NCBI GenBank assembly: GCA_022824185.1
Contig: JAJEAU010000015.1
Location: forward strand, 92,268-156,267
Reading direction: 5' to 3'
DNA from: Dehalococcoidia bacterium
Lineage (GTDB): Bacteria; Chloroflexota; Dehalococcoidia; Lucifugimonadales; Lucifugimonadaceae
Length of the DNA: 64,000 nt
In this document: positions 18,853 to 27,590 of the stretch, in pieces
How the letters are laid out: every line of letters starts with the position of its first letter
How positions within the stretch are numbered: position 1 is the stretch's first letter
Program-made: the position numbers and the translations under genes
Notes under the pieces: generated by a model
The model's input: the letters and a program-made list of their open reading frames with translations, nothing else
What the model was told of the DNA's origin: nothing
Databases searched by the model: none

Positions 18853-19209
18853 GTGGCTGCGGGTGAGCGTGAATGGAAAATGTTCGTCGCGGATATGGTG
18901 AGATTCTACGAAAGGGTAATAGCAAATTCTTCAAACACTCAAAAGAGTTCATTTGTCGCAGATCCGATCCTATACGACGCCACGATCTGGAATATCGTAA
19001 AGATCGGCGAAGCGGCCGTTAAAGTGCCGGAAGAAGTTCGCACTCAGTTTCCGGAAATCAGATGGCAACAAATCATCGGTATGAGAAACCAATTGATCCA
19101 CGGCTACTTCAGTTCGCGCGATGACATCATATGGCAGACCATCACAAATGACATCCCAGAATTGCTCGACAACCTGAACGAGCTATCGAAACGCATCAAT
19201 GATGGGTAG
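18853..19209 (+). CDS. hepT: HEPN-domain (DUF86) RNase toxin, HepT-like
   Basis: IWNIVKIGEAAVKVPEEVRTQFPEIRWQQIIGMRNQLIHGYFSSRDDIIW, with RX4HXY motif RNQLIHGY; starts 1 nt after the MNT gene. Confidence 0.88.
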   Translation: MAAGEREWKMFVADMVRFYERVIANSSNTQKSSFVADPILYDATIWNIVKIGEAAVKVPEEVRTQFPEIRWQQIIGMRNQLIHGYFSSRDDIIWQTITNDIPELLDNLNELSKRINDG

Positions 19210-19238
19210 GGAAAACCCGATGCTTACGGCGTGTCGGT

Positions 19239-19262
19239 GGGGCGACCATAAGGGATCGCCCC
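19239..19262. terminator. hairpin between convergent hepT-like gene and thrS
   Basis: GGGGCGA-CCATAAGGGA-TCGCCCC, perfect 7-bp GC-rich stem. Confidence 0.55.
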
Positions 19263-19278
19263 TACTACGGAGTTCCGA

Positions 19279-21072
19279 CTACAAGGTCAGGTTCTTGACC
19301 TCTTCGGTCAACTTGGCGATGATCTCCTCGACCTTGATCGCGCCTAGATTCTCGCCAGTGCGTGTTCTGAGTGCTGCCGCGTCGTCCTCGATTTCACGGT
19401 CGCCCACTACCAGCATGTAGTTGATCTTCTGCAACTGGGCGTCTCGAATCTTGGCGTTCATGCGTTCGCTGGCGTCGTTGACTTCCACTCGTAATCCGGC
19501 ATTTCTCATCTTGGATGCGACGGCGTACGCGTAGTCGTTGTGACGGTCAGCGATGGGGACCAACATGGCCTGGGTCGGTGATAACCAGAGTGGGAGGTTG
19601 CCGCCGAGATGCTCGATGAGGACGCCGATGAAGCGTTCGAGAGATCCGAGCATCGCGCGGTGGATCATGACGGGTCGCTCGCGGTCGCTTTCGGCGTTTA
19701 CGTATGTCAGGTCGAACCGTTCAGGTTGGTTGAAGTCGATCTGCACGGTGCCTAGTTGCCACTCGCGACCTAGCGCATCGGGCACGAACATGTCGATCTT
19801 AGGTCCGTAGAAAGCGCCTTCGCCTTCGGCCGTCTCAAACTCGCCACCGCGTTCCTGCAAGACCGCTTCGAGCGCCGACTCAGCGCCGTCCCACAGTTCG
19901 TCGGATCCGACTCGCTTGTCGGGCCTGAGCGAGAGGACGAAGCGCGTGGAGTCGAATCCGAAGACTTCGTAGCTTTCGTTGAGCATGTCGATAAAGCCGT
20001 TAACTTCGTCGGCGATCTGGTCTTCTCGGCAGAAGATGTGGGCGTCGTCTTGGACGAACGAGCGCACGCGGGTCAGACCGGCGGTCACGCCCGAAAGCTC
20101 GTAACGGTGGAGGCGTCCGAAGTCGGCGTAGCGGATCGGCAACTCGCGGTATGAGTGCAACGACTTCGAGTACATGACTGCGTGCGACGGGCAGTTCATG
20201 GGCTTCATGCCGTATTCCTGCTCGTCAATCTCGAGCATGTACATGTTCTCGATGTAGTTGTCGTAGTGCCCGGAAGTCTTAAAGAGATCCGTGTTGAACA
20301 TCTGCGGAGTGATCACTTCGTCGTACCCGTAGCGCTGGTACAGCCCACGGACGTAATCGACGAGCGTGTTGTATACGAATGCTCCTTTGGGTCTGAAGAA
20401 TGGGTTCGCCGGGGCTAATTGGTCGAAGAAGAATAGACCCATCTGCGCACCCAACCGCCGATGGTCGCGTTGCTGCGCCTGCTCTCGCTGCTTGAGATAG
20501 ACCCGCATCTTGTCGCGTGATTCCCAGGCCGTACCGTAGATACGCTGGAGCATCGGGTTGGCTTCGGTGCCGCGCCAGTACGCTCCCGCTGTGGAAAGGA
20601 GCTTGAAGGCTGAGATTTGACCGGTGGTATCGACGTGACCACCGCGACACAGGTCGTCGAAAGCCCCGTTGGAGTGGCTGGTGAAGGTGACCTTTTCGTC
20701 TTCGGGGATGCCGTCGATGAGTTCTTGTTTGTAGCGGTTGTCGGCAACGAGTTCGCGGGCTTCGTCCCTGGATACCTCTCGCTCTACAAATGCGGTATTG
20801 GCGCGGATCGAGGCCTGCATCTCCTTCTCAATGGCGGATAGGTCGTCGGGCGTAAAGGGCCGTTCCACATCGAAGTCGTAGTAAAAACCGTCTCGGATCG
20901 GAGGGCCGATCGTCAGTTTGGCTTCGGGGAAGAGCTTTAACACGGCCTCTGCGAGGACGTGTGCTGCGGAGTGTCGAAGGTTGTCTCGGTACTCTGCCTG
21001 TTGTTCGGGACTGAGGTCTCGGAAGCGTTTTCGCTTGGGTTTTGTCGGTACTTGTTGGTCGCTGGCTGCCAT
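19279..21072 (-). CDS. thrS: threonyl-tRNA synthetase
   Basis: RHSAAHVLAEAVLKLFPEAKLTIGPPIRDGFYYDFD, GMKPMNCPSHAVMY, RELPIRYADFGRLHRYELSG, RVRSFVQDDAHIFCRE, EREWQLGTVQIDFNQPERFDLTY. Confidence 0.97.
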   Translation of the reverse strand: MAASDQQVPTKPKRKRFRDLSPEQQAEYRDNLRHSAAHVLAEAVLKLFPEAKLTIGPPIRDGFYYDFDVERPFTPDDLSAIEKEMQASIRANTAFVEREVSRDEARELVADNRYKQELIDGIPEDEKVTFTSHSNGAFDDLCRGGHVDTTGQISAFKLLSTAGAYWRGTEANPMLQRIYGTAWESRDKMRVYLKQREQAQQRDHRRLGAQMGLFFFDQLAPANPFFRPKGAFVYNTLVDYVRGLYQRYGYDEVITPQMFNTDLFKTSGHYDNYIENMYMLEIDEQEYGMKPMNCPSHAVMYSKSLHSYRELPIRYADFGRLHRYELSGVTAGLTRVRSFVQDDAHIFCREDQIADEVNGFIDMLNESYEVFGFDSTRFVLSLRPDKRVGSDELWDGAESALEAVLQERGGEFETAEGEGAFYGPKIDMFVPDALGREWQLGTVQIDFNQPERFDLTYVNAESDRERPVMIHRAMLGSLERFIGVLIEHLGGNLPLWLSPTQAMLVPIADRHNDYAYAVASKMRNAGLRVEVNDASERMNAKIRDAQLQKINYMLVVGDREIEDDAAALRTRTGENLGAIKVEEIIAKLTEEVKNLTL

Positions 21073-21437
21073 GTCGCTTACCTGTCAACGGATATTGGTT
21101 TGCACGGCGACGGGCGGGCGCGTTTCATCCGCGTGGCTGAGGCACGAGTTGGATGAGTGCGAAATGATGCCCCGTCGCCGCTTGATCGAGGGATTTGGCG
21201 CGGGGCCTGCGAAACTAACGGGCCCGCGCCCACATAGTGAGGGTGCGACGCCGCTTGGGGTCGCCCTCGCTCGATGTGGATGTTGTGAACCTGTTGTTCA
21301 TGTGGAGTGCAGCTTTTCTGGTTGCGTGCTGATGAAATTAAGTTTAATGCACGGCGTATTCAGCAAATGAACAGGTCGTTGGCAATAATGATCCGATTCT
21401 GTCAGATGCGCGAAGTCAAAGACGGTTGGCATAACTC

Positions 21438-22622
21438 ATGAAGAAGATCGAATCGAAGGTGCCGATTCGCACTGTCGTTAGTCGGTATATGCCGGCGGTT
21501 GCGGTTTGCGCCATGGCGATGATCGGCTTGGTCGCATGTGCCGACGAGAGAGTGATCGAGTTGGAGGCGACGGTCGAAACCGTCGAGAGATCGATTGACG
21601 CCCTGTCCGCTGTGAACCGTGATCTGAAGACCGAAAACGCGGAACTCCGCAAGCGGTTGGAGACCATGGACGCCATGCTCGAGCAGCGCAAGGGCATCGA
21701 TCCCAAAGGTGACACGGGCCAGACCGACAAGGCGCAATGGTTGAAAAAAGAAGGGGAGCACATAGACAGGACCGCAAGGTTGGCCGAGGAAGCGGGTGGC
21801 GTGGTCCACTACATCGAACATGCCGGTCGCGGGGATACCACCGTTTTGTTGACGCCGGAAGATTTTTTGGACGGGGAGACGCCTCTGATAGTTTCGCTGC
21901 ACGGCTTTGGGGGAAATTCCGCCGACCATGCCGAGTACTTCCCCCTGCATAAGAGAGTCAACAGCCACGGTTTCACTCTGCTAATGCCGACCGGTTCGCG
22001 TAACGCCGAGGGATATCGGTTCTGGAATCCTACCGACGAGTGTTGTCAAGGCGGCAAAAGCGGAGAGGATGACGTTGCCTATCTGACGGAACTGGTGGCA
22101 AATGCGAGCGAGATCAGGGATTTTGGGCCGATCTTTTTCTTCGGATACTCCAACGGCGGGTTCATGGCACACCACATGGCCTGCAAGGGTTTGCCCGGGC
22201 TCCGCGCCGTGGTCAGTTTGGCAGGGACGAGTTACGTAGATGAAGCAAGTTGCGAAGGCTCGTCACCCGTGTCCGTCTTACACATTCACGGAACCGATGA
22301 CGGTGTGATTAAGTTCGAAGGCGATGCAACGGAGGCGGATTCGAGGGCTGATGGCGAGTCAGCCTTTTACGTTGGTGCTCAGGAGATGGTCGCACGCTGG
22401 AGCAGAATGGCAGGTTGCGAATGGCCTGAGGATCTGGAGCCCTATGCCATGGTCGACTTGGATAGTTGGGTCGATGGTTTAGAGACAAATTTGTACAGGT
22501 TGGAATCGGGTTGCGCCGATGGGCTCAGCATCGAGTTGTGGGAAGGCGTCGGCAGCAGTCATTCGCCGGGATATGGAGAAGCCTTTATCGACGCCGTCTT
22601 AGATTGGCTGTTGGCTCAATAG
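21438..22622 (+). CDS. putative lipoprotein with coiled-coil and PHB-depolymerase/feruloyl-esterase-like alpha/beta hydrolase domain
   Basis: Lipobox-like MIGLVAC; coiled coil VIELEATVETVERSIDALSAVNRDLKTENAELRKRLE; PLIVSLHGFGGNSADH...FFFGYSNGGFMAHHMAC (GxSxGG). Confidence 0.8.
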   Translation: MKKIESKVPIRTVVSRYMPAVAVCAMAMIGLVACADERVIELEATVETVERSIDALSAVNRDLKTENAELRKRLETMDAMLEQRKGIDPKGDTGQTDKAQWLKKEGEHIDRTARLAEEAGGVVHYIEHAGRGDTTVLLTPEDFLDGETPLIVSLHGFGGNSADHAEYFPLHKRVNSHGFTLLMPTGSRNAEGYRFWNPTDECCQGGKSGEDDVAYLTELVANASEIRDFGPIFFFGYSNGGFMAHHMACKGLPGLRAVVSLAGTSYVDEASCEGSSPVSVLHIHGTDDGVIKFEGDATEADSRADGESAFYVGAQEMVARWSRMAGCEWPEDLEPYAMVDLDSWVDGLETNLYRLESGCADGLSIELWEGVGSSHSPGYGEAFIDAVLDWLLAQ

Positions 22623-22649
22623 CGATCGATTCAACCTGCTCGCGGACTC

Positions 22650-22691
22650 GGAGATTCCGCCTACCGGGTCGACCCTGCAGGCGGAATCTCC
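22650..22691. terminator. long palindrome/bidirectional terminator-like hairpin
   Basis: GGAGATTCCGCCT (22650-22662) pairs perfectly with AGGCGGAATCTCC (22679-22691); the loop contains GGGTCGACCC. Lies between convergent genes. Confidence 0.6.
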
Positions 22692-22722
22692 GCTATGTTG
22701 GCGAAAGCCTGGTTGTGATTGG

Positions 22723-25257
22723 CTACTCAAGCGAGTTTTCGAGCGGAATCTCGATCTCGCCGCTGCGGATCCAGACACCCTCAGAAATTCCGGCGGGGAC
22801 GTAGCGGATACCCGGGAGGATGACTTCGCCGCCCGTGTTCACGAAACCGAGTTCGAGCCGGCCGTCTGCTAAGCGTCGCGTTCTGATCTTGCCAATTGAA
22901 CTCTCGTCAACGAGGACGTCGCTGCTCGAATACCAAACACCAGCTGTGGCATCGGCAGACAAGAATCTGACGTCGGGCAACACCTGACCGCCACCGACAA
23001 TCTCGACGCCGTGTTCGGACCTGCCGTCATCCCAAAGCTGGACTACGATTCGCAACCTCGTGGGTTGTGGCGCAGGTTCGGTGGCGGGAGCGATCAACGA
23101 ACTGAGTTCGTCGTAGTCTGCAGGAGACAACAGGTTCACAAAGTTGTCATTGTCGTCGTCGATCGATGCGATCGAGCATAGCGCGGCGTCGATTGTCGAG
23201 CCGTACAACGGCAATGCAACTCGCAACTCAGCGTCGACGCCAACCAATTCGTCAACATTGTCGACTCCCGCTGTCGCAAGCGAACTTCTCAGGGCGGCGT
23301 CGCCCCCTCGGCACCGCGCATCGGCGGACAAGCTCTCGACCATTGCTTTGACTTCGGGATCGTTCCAGCCGCTTTCGGCAGAGCGTGCGGCAGTCACGAT
23401 TTCACCAGCAATGATTGTCGGCGCCAGGACGCTTTCGGTGTAGTTGAGCAGAGAATGGACCGCAAGGGCCTCGGAGAACCACAGTGCGTCTCCGTCTTTC
23501 CAGCTGCCATGTACCCGTTTCAGCGTATTGTCTACGGTGGCATAACGAGAAGCTGCGGCGGCGCCATTGCTGATCAGGAGATCCTCGATGGCTGCCGGAT
23601 CGATAGCCGTCCCGCTAGCTATGGAGTCGGCCAAACCGGAGTTTCCGATCGCTTCTGCGAAGTGTTCGGCGAACTCGATCGATATGGTCTGCGACGAGGG
23701 ATCGAACACGCTCACGGTCGAAACTTCCTCGACTTCAGGCAGGTCTGCGATTGCTGGTCGCTCGAAGATGCCGTCCAAGAATTCGTTGCCGACACCAACG
23801 GTGTAGATCGCCTTGGCTCGCGTGGTTGCATCGATTTCTGCATCGGCGACGGCGGAGCTCGTTACGAGCACTGTCACTTCGCCGTCATCGTCGGTTTCGG
23901 ATGAAACGGTGTAGTCCGTGTCGTCGACTGAAACGACTGTCTCATCGAAGGTTCTTCCACTCAATACGGTCAGTTCCCGCCATTGGCTGTGGAATCCGAT
24001 CTCCTCGCCGGTGCTGTCGTGAACCACGACTACCAACCAGACCCACGAGGTGCCAGAGGAACGCATCGTGATCTCAAACGGACGCACTTGGTCAGATTCG
24101 GTGCTTGTCGCGCTCGCGCTCGCATCGTTGGTGTGGTGCGCGACGCCAGCTCCCCATCCATCTTCTGGATCGATGGTCAGTTCAGTCGTGTCGTAGTTTC
24201 GCGGTGCGATCGCGTAGACATCAATCGTCCCGTCCTCTTCAGTCATTGGACCGTTGCCCACGTTGCCGATCCGGTAGTGGACGTCGAACGGCACGCCGAC
24301 GATGGCTTCGTCCGGAATGACACCCGCTTCGATCTTGAGTTGGAAACCGCTCTCCTGCCTCTCTTGTTCATCGATCAGATGAATCACGAGCTCGAAGTCG
24401 GCGGACGCGAGTTGAGCGTCGCGTTCCCAATAGGTAGTTGCCTCGACGAGATATGTGCCTGCTTCGAGGTATCGTTCAATGCGGGAATTTCGTCGTTCGC
24501 CACCGTCGTCGTTTGCGGAGATCAGGCCGCGAGTCGGCGAGATCAGTGACATTACCGAGTCTCCTTCCGTCGACCTAAGGTCCAACCGCACGCGACCACC
24601 GGTGGCGAGTTCGAACGTGTAGCCAAATGCCGGGTGTTGTACGACGAAGCGTGAGCCGCAAGTGTCGAGCGTCCATGTTCCTGTAGTTTCGAGGTCGGTT
24701 CCGAGTTCCAGTAGTCCAAGATGTTCGGGTTCGCAACCTTGAACACGGCTGATGGTGAGTTCGAAATCGGCGGGACCTTGTCGGCGCCCACCAACAGTTG
24801 TAGCTTCAATTGAGTACGCGCCCGGGATCAGATCACGTTCGATGCGAGCGTCCAGACTGCCCCCGCCGTCGTCGTTGTCCGTGATCCGGTTACCTTCGGC
24901 GTCGAGTAGATATAGGTAGGAGTCGGCGAGCTCGGATTTCAGGTCGATCCTGATCCGTCCGGCGCTTTCCAACTCGAAGTGGTAGTCGTGAGCATCGCTG
25001 TCGAGGTGGAAACTCGAATCGCAATCTTCGGTGGACCATCGGCCCTCGGCGTTTAGAGTGGCGTCCGCTGCGGAACTCAATGCCCCAAGGTCGATGGATT
25101 CGCAACCTGGAACGTCTTGGGCCGAGGTGGGAGTGCTTCCGGCCAGAAATACCACTGGAACCATCGCCAAAACAGCGATACCTGCCACCAACATAATCGG
25201 TAAATTAGGTGCTCCCGCCCACAACGCGGTGTTGCCGATACCAAATTTGAATTTCAT
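22723..25257 (-). CDS. secreted protein with two PPC-like N-terminal domains and duplicated C-terminal motif
   Basis: Signal/TM segment MLVAGIAVLAMVPVVFLAGSTPTSAQ; two tandem GCExxxLG...DYHFEL/GYTFEL...NDDGG...RIER...AGxYxxEATT domains. Start placed at ATG 25257 (MKFKFGIG). Confidence 0.7.
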   Translation of the reverse strand: MKFKFGIGNTALWAGAPNLPIMLVAGIAVLAMVPVVFLAGSTPTSAQDVPGCESIDLGALSSAADATLNAEGRWSTEDCDSSFHLDSDAHDYHFELESAGRIRIDLKSELADSYLYLLDAEGNRITDNDDGGGSLDARIERDLIPGAYSIEATTVGGRRQGPADFELTISRVQGCEPEHLGLLELGTDLETTGTWTLDTCGSRFVVQHPAFGYTFELATGGRVRLDLRSTEGDSVMSLISPTRGLISANDDGGERRNSRIERYLEAGTYLVEATTYWERDAQLASADFELVIHLIDEQERQESGFQLKIEAGVIPDEAIVGVPFDVHYRIGNVGNGPMTEEDGTIDVYAIAPRNYDTTELTIDPEDGWGAGVAHHTNDASASATSTESDQVRPFEITMRSSGTSWVWLVVVVHDSTGEEIGFHSQWRELTVLSGRTFDETVVSVDDTDYTVSSETDDDGEVTVLVTSSAVADAEIDATTRAKAIYTVGVGNEFLDGIFERPAIADLPEVEEVSTVSVFDPSSQTISIEFAEHFAEAIGNSGLADSIASGTAIDPAAIEDLLISNGAAAASRYATVDNTLKRVHGSWKDGDALWFSEALAVHSLLNYTESVLAPTIIAGEIVTAARSAESGWNDPEVKAMVESLSADARCRGGDAALRSSLATAGVDNVDELVGVDAELRVALPLYGSTIDAALCSIASIDDDNDNFVNLLSPADYDELSSLIAPATEPAPQPTRLRIVVQLWDDGRSEHGVEIVGGGQVLPDVRFLSADATAGVWYSSSDVLVDESSIGKIRTRRLADGRLELGFVNTGGEVILPGIRYVPAGISEGVWIRSGEIEIPLENSLE

Positions 25258-25493
25258 GTTGCGATGGTGCCTTTCTGAGTGAGCAGATGCTCTTTTCGAT
25301 GTCGTCGTTGAGGTCGCCGAAACCGATCCGCGACAATATTTCATTTTCTAATCGATACGTTGTCCCGTGACTTTTGACCGCGCCGAATTCTTCCGGATTC
25401 CATATTTGGTCGGCGAGTTATGCGTTCCGCACCGGAGATCAAGACTGACGCATTTATTAAGCCTGCAACCTGATCTTGGGAACGAGCAAAAAC

Positions 25494-26654
25494 TCAAGAT
25501 TTCCTAAGTAGCGGTTGCCCTGCCCGATACGTTGCGACGCGCCACAGCCATTCGGAAGGACCGAAGAGGAATCGGCTCAGCCATGCCTGAGACCACCAAA
25601 ACTGCAGAACCCACACCGCGATCACGAATACCAGAACCGCACTCCGATTGAACCACTCGACATTCTCGAGCAGCATCGTCAACACGACGACTCCCAGCAC
25701 CGTCTGCATCAGGTAGTTCGTCAACGCCATTCTGCCAACTGCCCGAAGGCGCTCCTTAAACCAGCTGTCCGCGCCTTTGCTCCAAAGGATGATGAGGCTC
25801 ATGTAACCAAGCGACGCTGGGATCGTGCCCAAGGTGTTCGGGATCTGGCCGATAAACGCGATCTCCCTTGCGTAGTCGTTCGTCGCAGTCACGTAGACAC
25901 CCGCAGCGGCGAGCGGCAAACCGACCGCCAAACCAATGATCGCGATTGCCAGATAGGTCTTCACCGGCAGATCACCGTTAATGAACCCCGTGCGATAAAA
26001 ACCAGCACCGACAAGGATCAGACCCAATGCCCGCAGGAAGAAGCCGGACACGACGAGCCCGTCGAAATATTCCTGTTCGGTGGGAGCGATGACCACGTTC
26101 GGCTCCCAACTGCTTGACAGCGAAACGTCCGTGACGTCAGCGATGTATTGCGCAAGCACCGAAGCGCCAATCGACGACATGAAGACCACGACACCGATAG
26201 AGATTAGCGCCCAGTTCGGTAGTTTCCGCATCGCCAACAGAAACACCGAAGAGATCGCGTAGGCCATCAACACATCGCCTTCCCACAGCAATGAGTGCAG
26301 CACCCCGATCAGAAGGAGTAGCCCATTCCGCCACAAGTTCAGCCACACCGCTCGTCTGCCGCGCGCACTGGCACGATCGATGAAGAGGATCATCCCGGCA
26401 CCGAACAGCAGCGAGAACAGCCCCATGAACTTCTGATCGATAAAGACCTCGCCGAACATCCCTACGACCCAATCGAGCCACATCTCCGAACCCTTCAGGC
26501 TCAGGTTGAAGTACGATGCCGTCCCGAACTTGAACGCCACTGCGTTCATCAACAGGATGCCGAGTACGGCGATGCCTCGTATCAGATCGAGGCTTGTGAT
26601 GCGCGCGGATTCGCCAACTGGGCCTAGAGCGGTGGGTTGTGAACTCGACGCCAA
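25494..26654 (-). CDS. DUF418 domain-containing membrane protein (YeiB-like)
   Basis: RITSLDLIRGIAVLGILLMNAVAF, FSLLFGAGMILFIDRA, MALTNYLMQTVLG, WSQAWLSRFLFGPSEWLWRVATY. Confidence 0.9.
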   Translation of the reverse strand: MASSSQPTALGPVGESARITSLDLIRGIAVLGILLMNAVAFKFGTASYFNLSLKGSEMWLDWVVGMFGEVFIDQKFMGLFSLLFGAGMILFIDRASARGRRAVWLNLWRNGLLLLIGVLHSLLWEGDVLMAYAISSVFLLAMRKLPNWALISIGVVVFMSSIGASVLAQYIADVTDVSLSSSWEPNVVIAPTEQEYFDGLVVSGFFLRALGLILVGAGFYRTGFINGDLPVKTYLAIAIIGLAVGLPLAAAGVYVTATNDYAREIAFIGQIPNTLGTIPASLGYMSLIILWSKGADSWFKERLRAVGRMALTNYLMQTVLGVVVLTMLLENVEWFNRSAVLVFVIAVWVLQFWWSQAWLSRFLFGPSEWLWRVATYRAGQPLLRKS

Positions 26655-26743
26655 GTTTTCGACCTCACCCTGAGTTCGGTTTAGTCCGAGTGAATCGATC
26701 CCGCCACGGTACAGAGGGTCCCCTCATGGCATCGGTTGAGAAG

Positions 26744-26820
26744 TGGTGGGCGATGGAGGATTCGAACCTCCGACCTCGTCGATGTCAACGACGCGCTCTA
26801 GCCAACTGAGCTAACCGCCC
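26744..26820 (-). tRNA. tRNA-Val (anticodon GAC)
   Basis: Reverse complement GGGCGGT-TA-GCTCAGTTGGCTAGAGC-G-CGTCG-TTGACAT-CGACG-AGGTC-GGAGGTTCGAATCCTCC-ATCGCCC-ACCA folds as a full cloverleaf with encoded CCA. Confidence 0.96.
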
Positions 26821-27025
26821 TTGAGTGATGGGTTCAGATTATATATCCGGGGGCGTCAAACACCTTGTGCAATAGTGGCTACGGAGAGGCTATCGTCAGG
26901 CAGATTGAAACTCTCGCCCTGTTTGATTAGACTTGGAGTCAACTCCTCCCCCGCGTATAGATCCAATCGGCGGTGTTGATATTCGGGGGGTTTTCGTTTA
27001 ACTCGCCGACACGTAGCGCCTCGAA

Positions 27026-27310
27026 TCATTGCGCAATCAACTCCGCTGCTCGATTGCGTATCCTCGACGGTAGTCTGTCGCTGGCGATGCAGTCGATCAG
27101 CGCGTCTTTGCCCCTTCCAGCTTTGATGATCCTTCTGATGCCGTTTACTCTCGTGCTCAAGGCGACGGAATAGTCGACTCCACGATCGCTATCGATGCGT
27201 CGGGCGATAATGTCATCTGTCATGTTGCGATCGGCGACATCCGCGTAGTACTGGACGAAACATTCTTTGCCGATCGACCTCAGTTGGCGATCGAGTTGCT
27301 CATCAGTCAT
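27026..27310 (-). CDS. small hypothetical protein
   Basis: 94-aa ORF in the gap between tRNA genes; no family recognised. Confidence 0.35.
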   Translation of the reverse strand: MTDEQLDRQLRSIGKECFVQYYADVADRNMTDDIIARRIDSDRGVDYSVALSTRVNGIRRIIKAGRGKDALIDCIASDRLPSRIRNRAAELIAQ

Positions 27311-27343
27311 GGTCCTAACTGCTCCCGAATCGATCCCAAGAAA

Positions 27344-27419
27344 TGGCGCGCTTGGCGGGATTTGAACCCACGACCTCAGCCTTCGCAGGGCTGCGCTCTA
27401 TCCACTGAGCTACAAGCGC
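27344..27419 (-). tRNA. tRNA-Arg (anticodon GCG)
   Basis: Reverse complement GCGCTTG-TA-GCTCAGTGGATAGAGC-G-CAGCC-CTGCGAA-GGCTG-AGGTC-GTGGGTTCAAATCCCGC-CAAGCGC-GCCA; cloverleaf with encoded CCA. Confidence 0.95.
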
Positions 27420-27472
27420 GCGTTCGGTGCCTCTCCTCCACCTTCCACGACTTCGAGTCTACCCCATTGAGA

Positions 27473-27558
27473 TGGTGCCGAGGGCGGGAGTCGAACCCGC
27501 ACGTCCTTGCGGACACTACGCCCTGAACGTAGCGCGTCTACCGTTTCGCCACCTCGGC
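27473..27558 (-). tRNA. tRNA-Leu (anticodon CAG)
   Basis: Reverse complement GCCGAGGTGGCGAAACGGTAGACGCG-CTACG-TTCAGGG-CGTAG-...variable arm TGTCCGCAAGGACG...-CCTCGGC-ACCA. Confidence 0.95.
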
Positions 27559-27590
27559 TCACGGCACTGAACCCAATGGTAATCGACGGG

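Noticed and set aside
21073-21437. T-box leader for thrS
   Set aside because: No TGGxACCGCG-type T-box sequence or specifier loop found on the minus strand.
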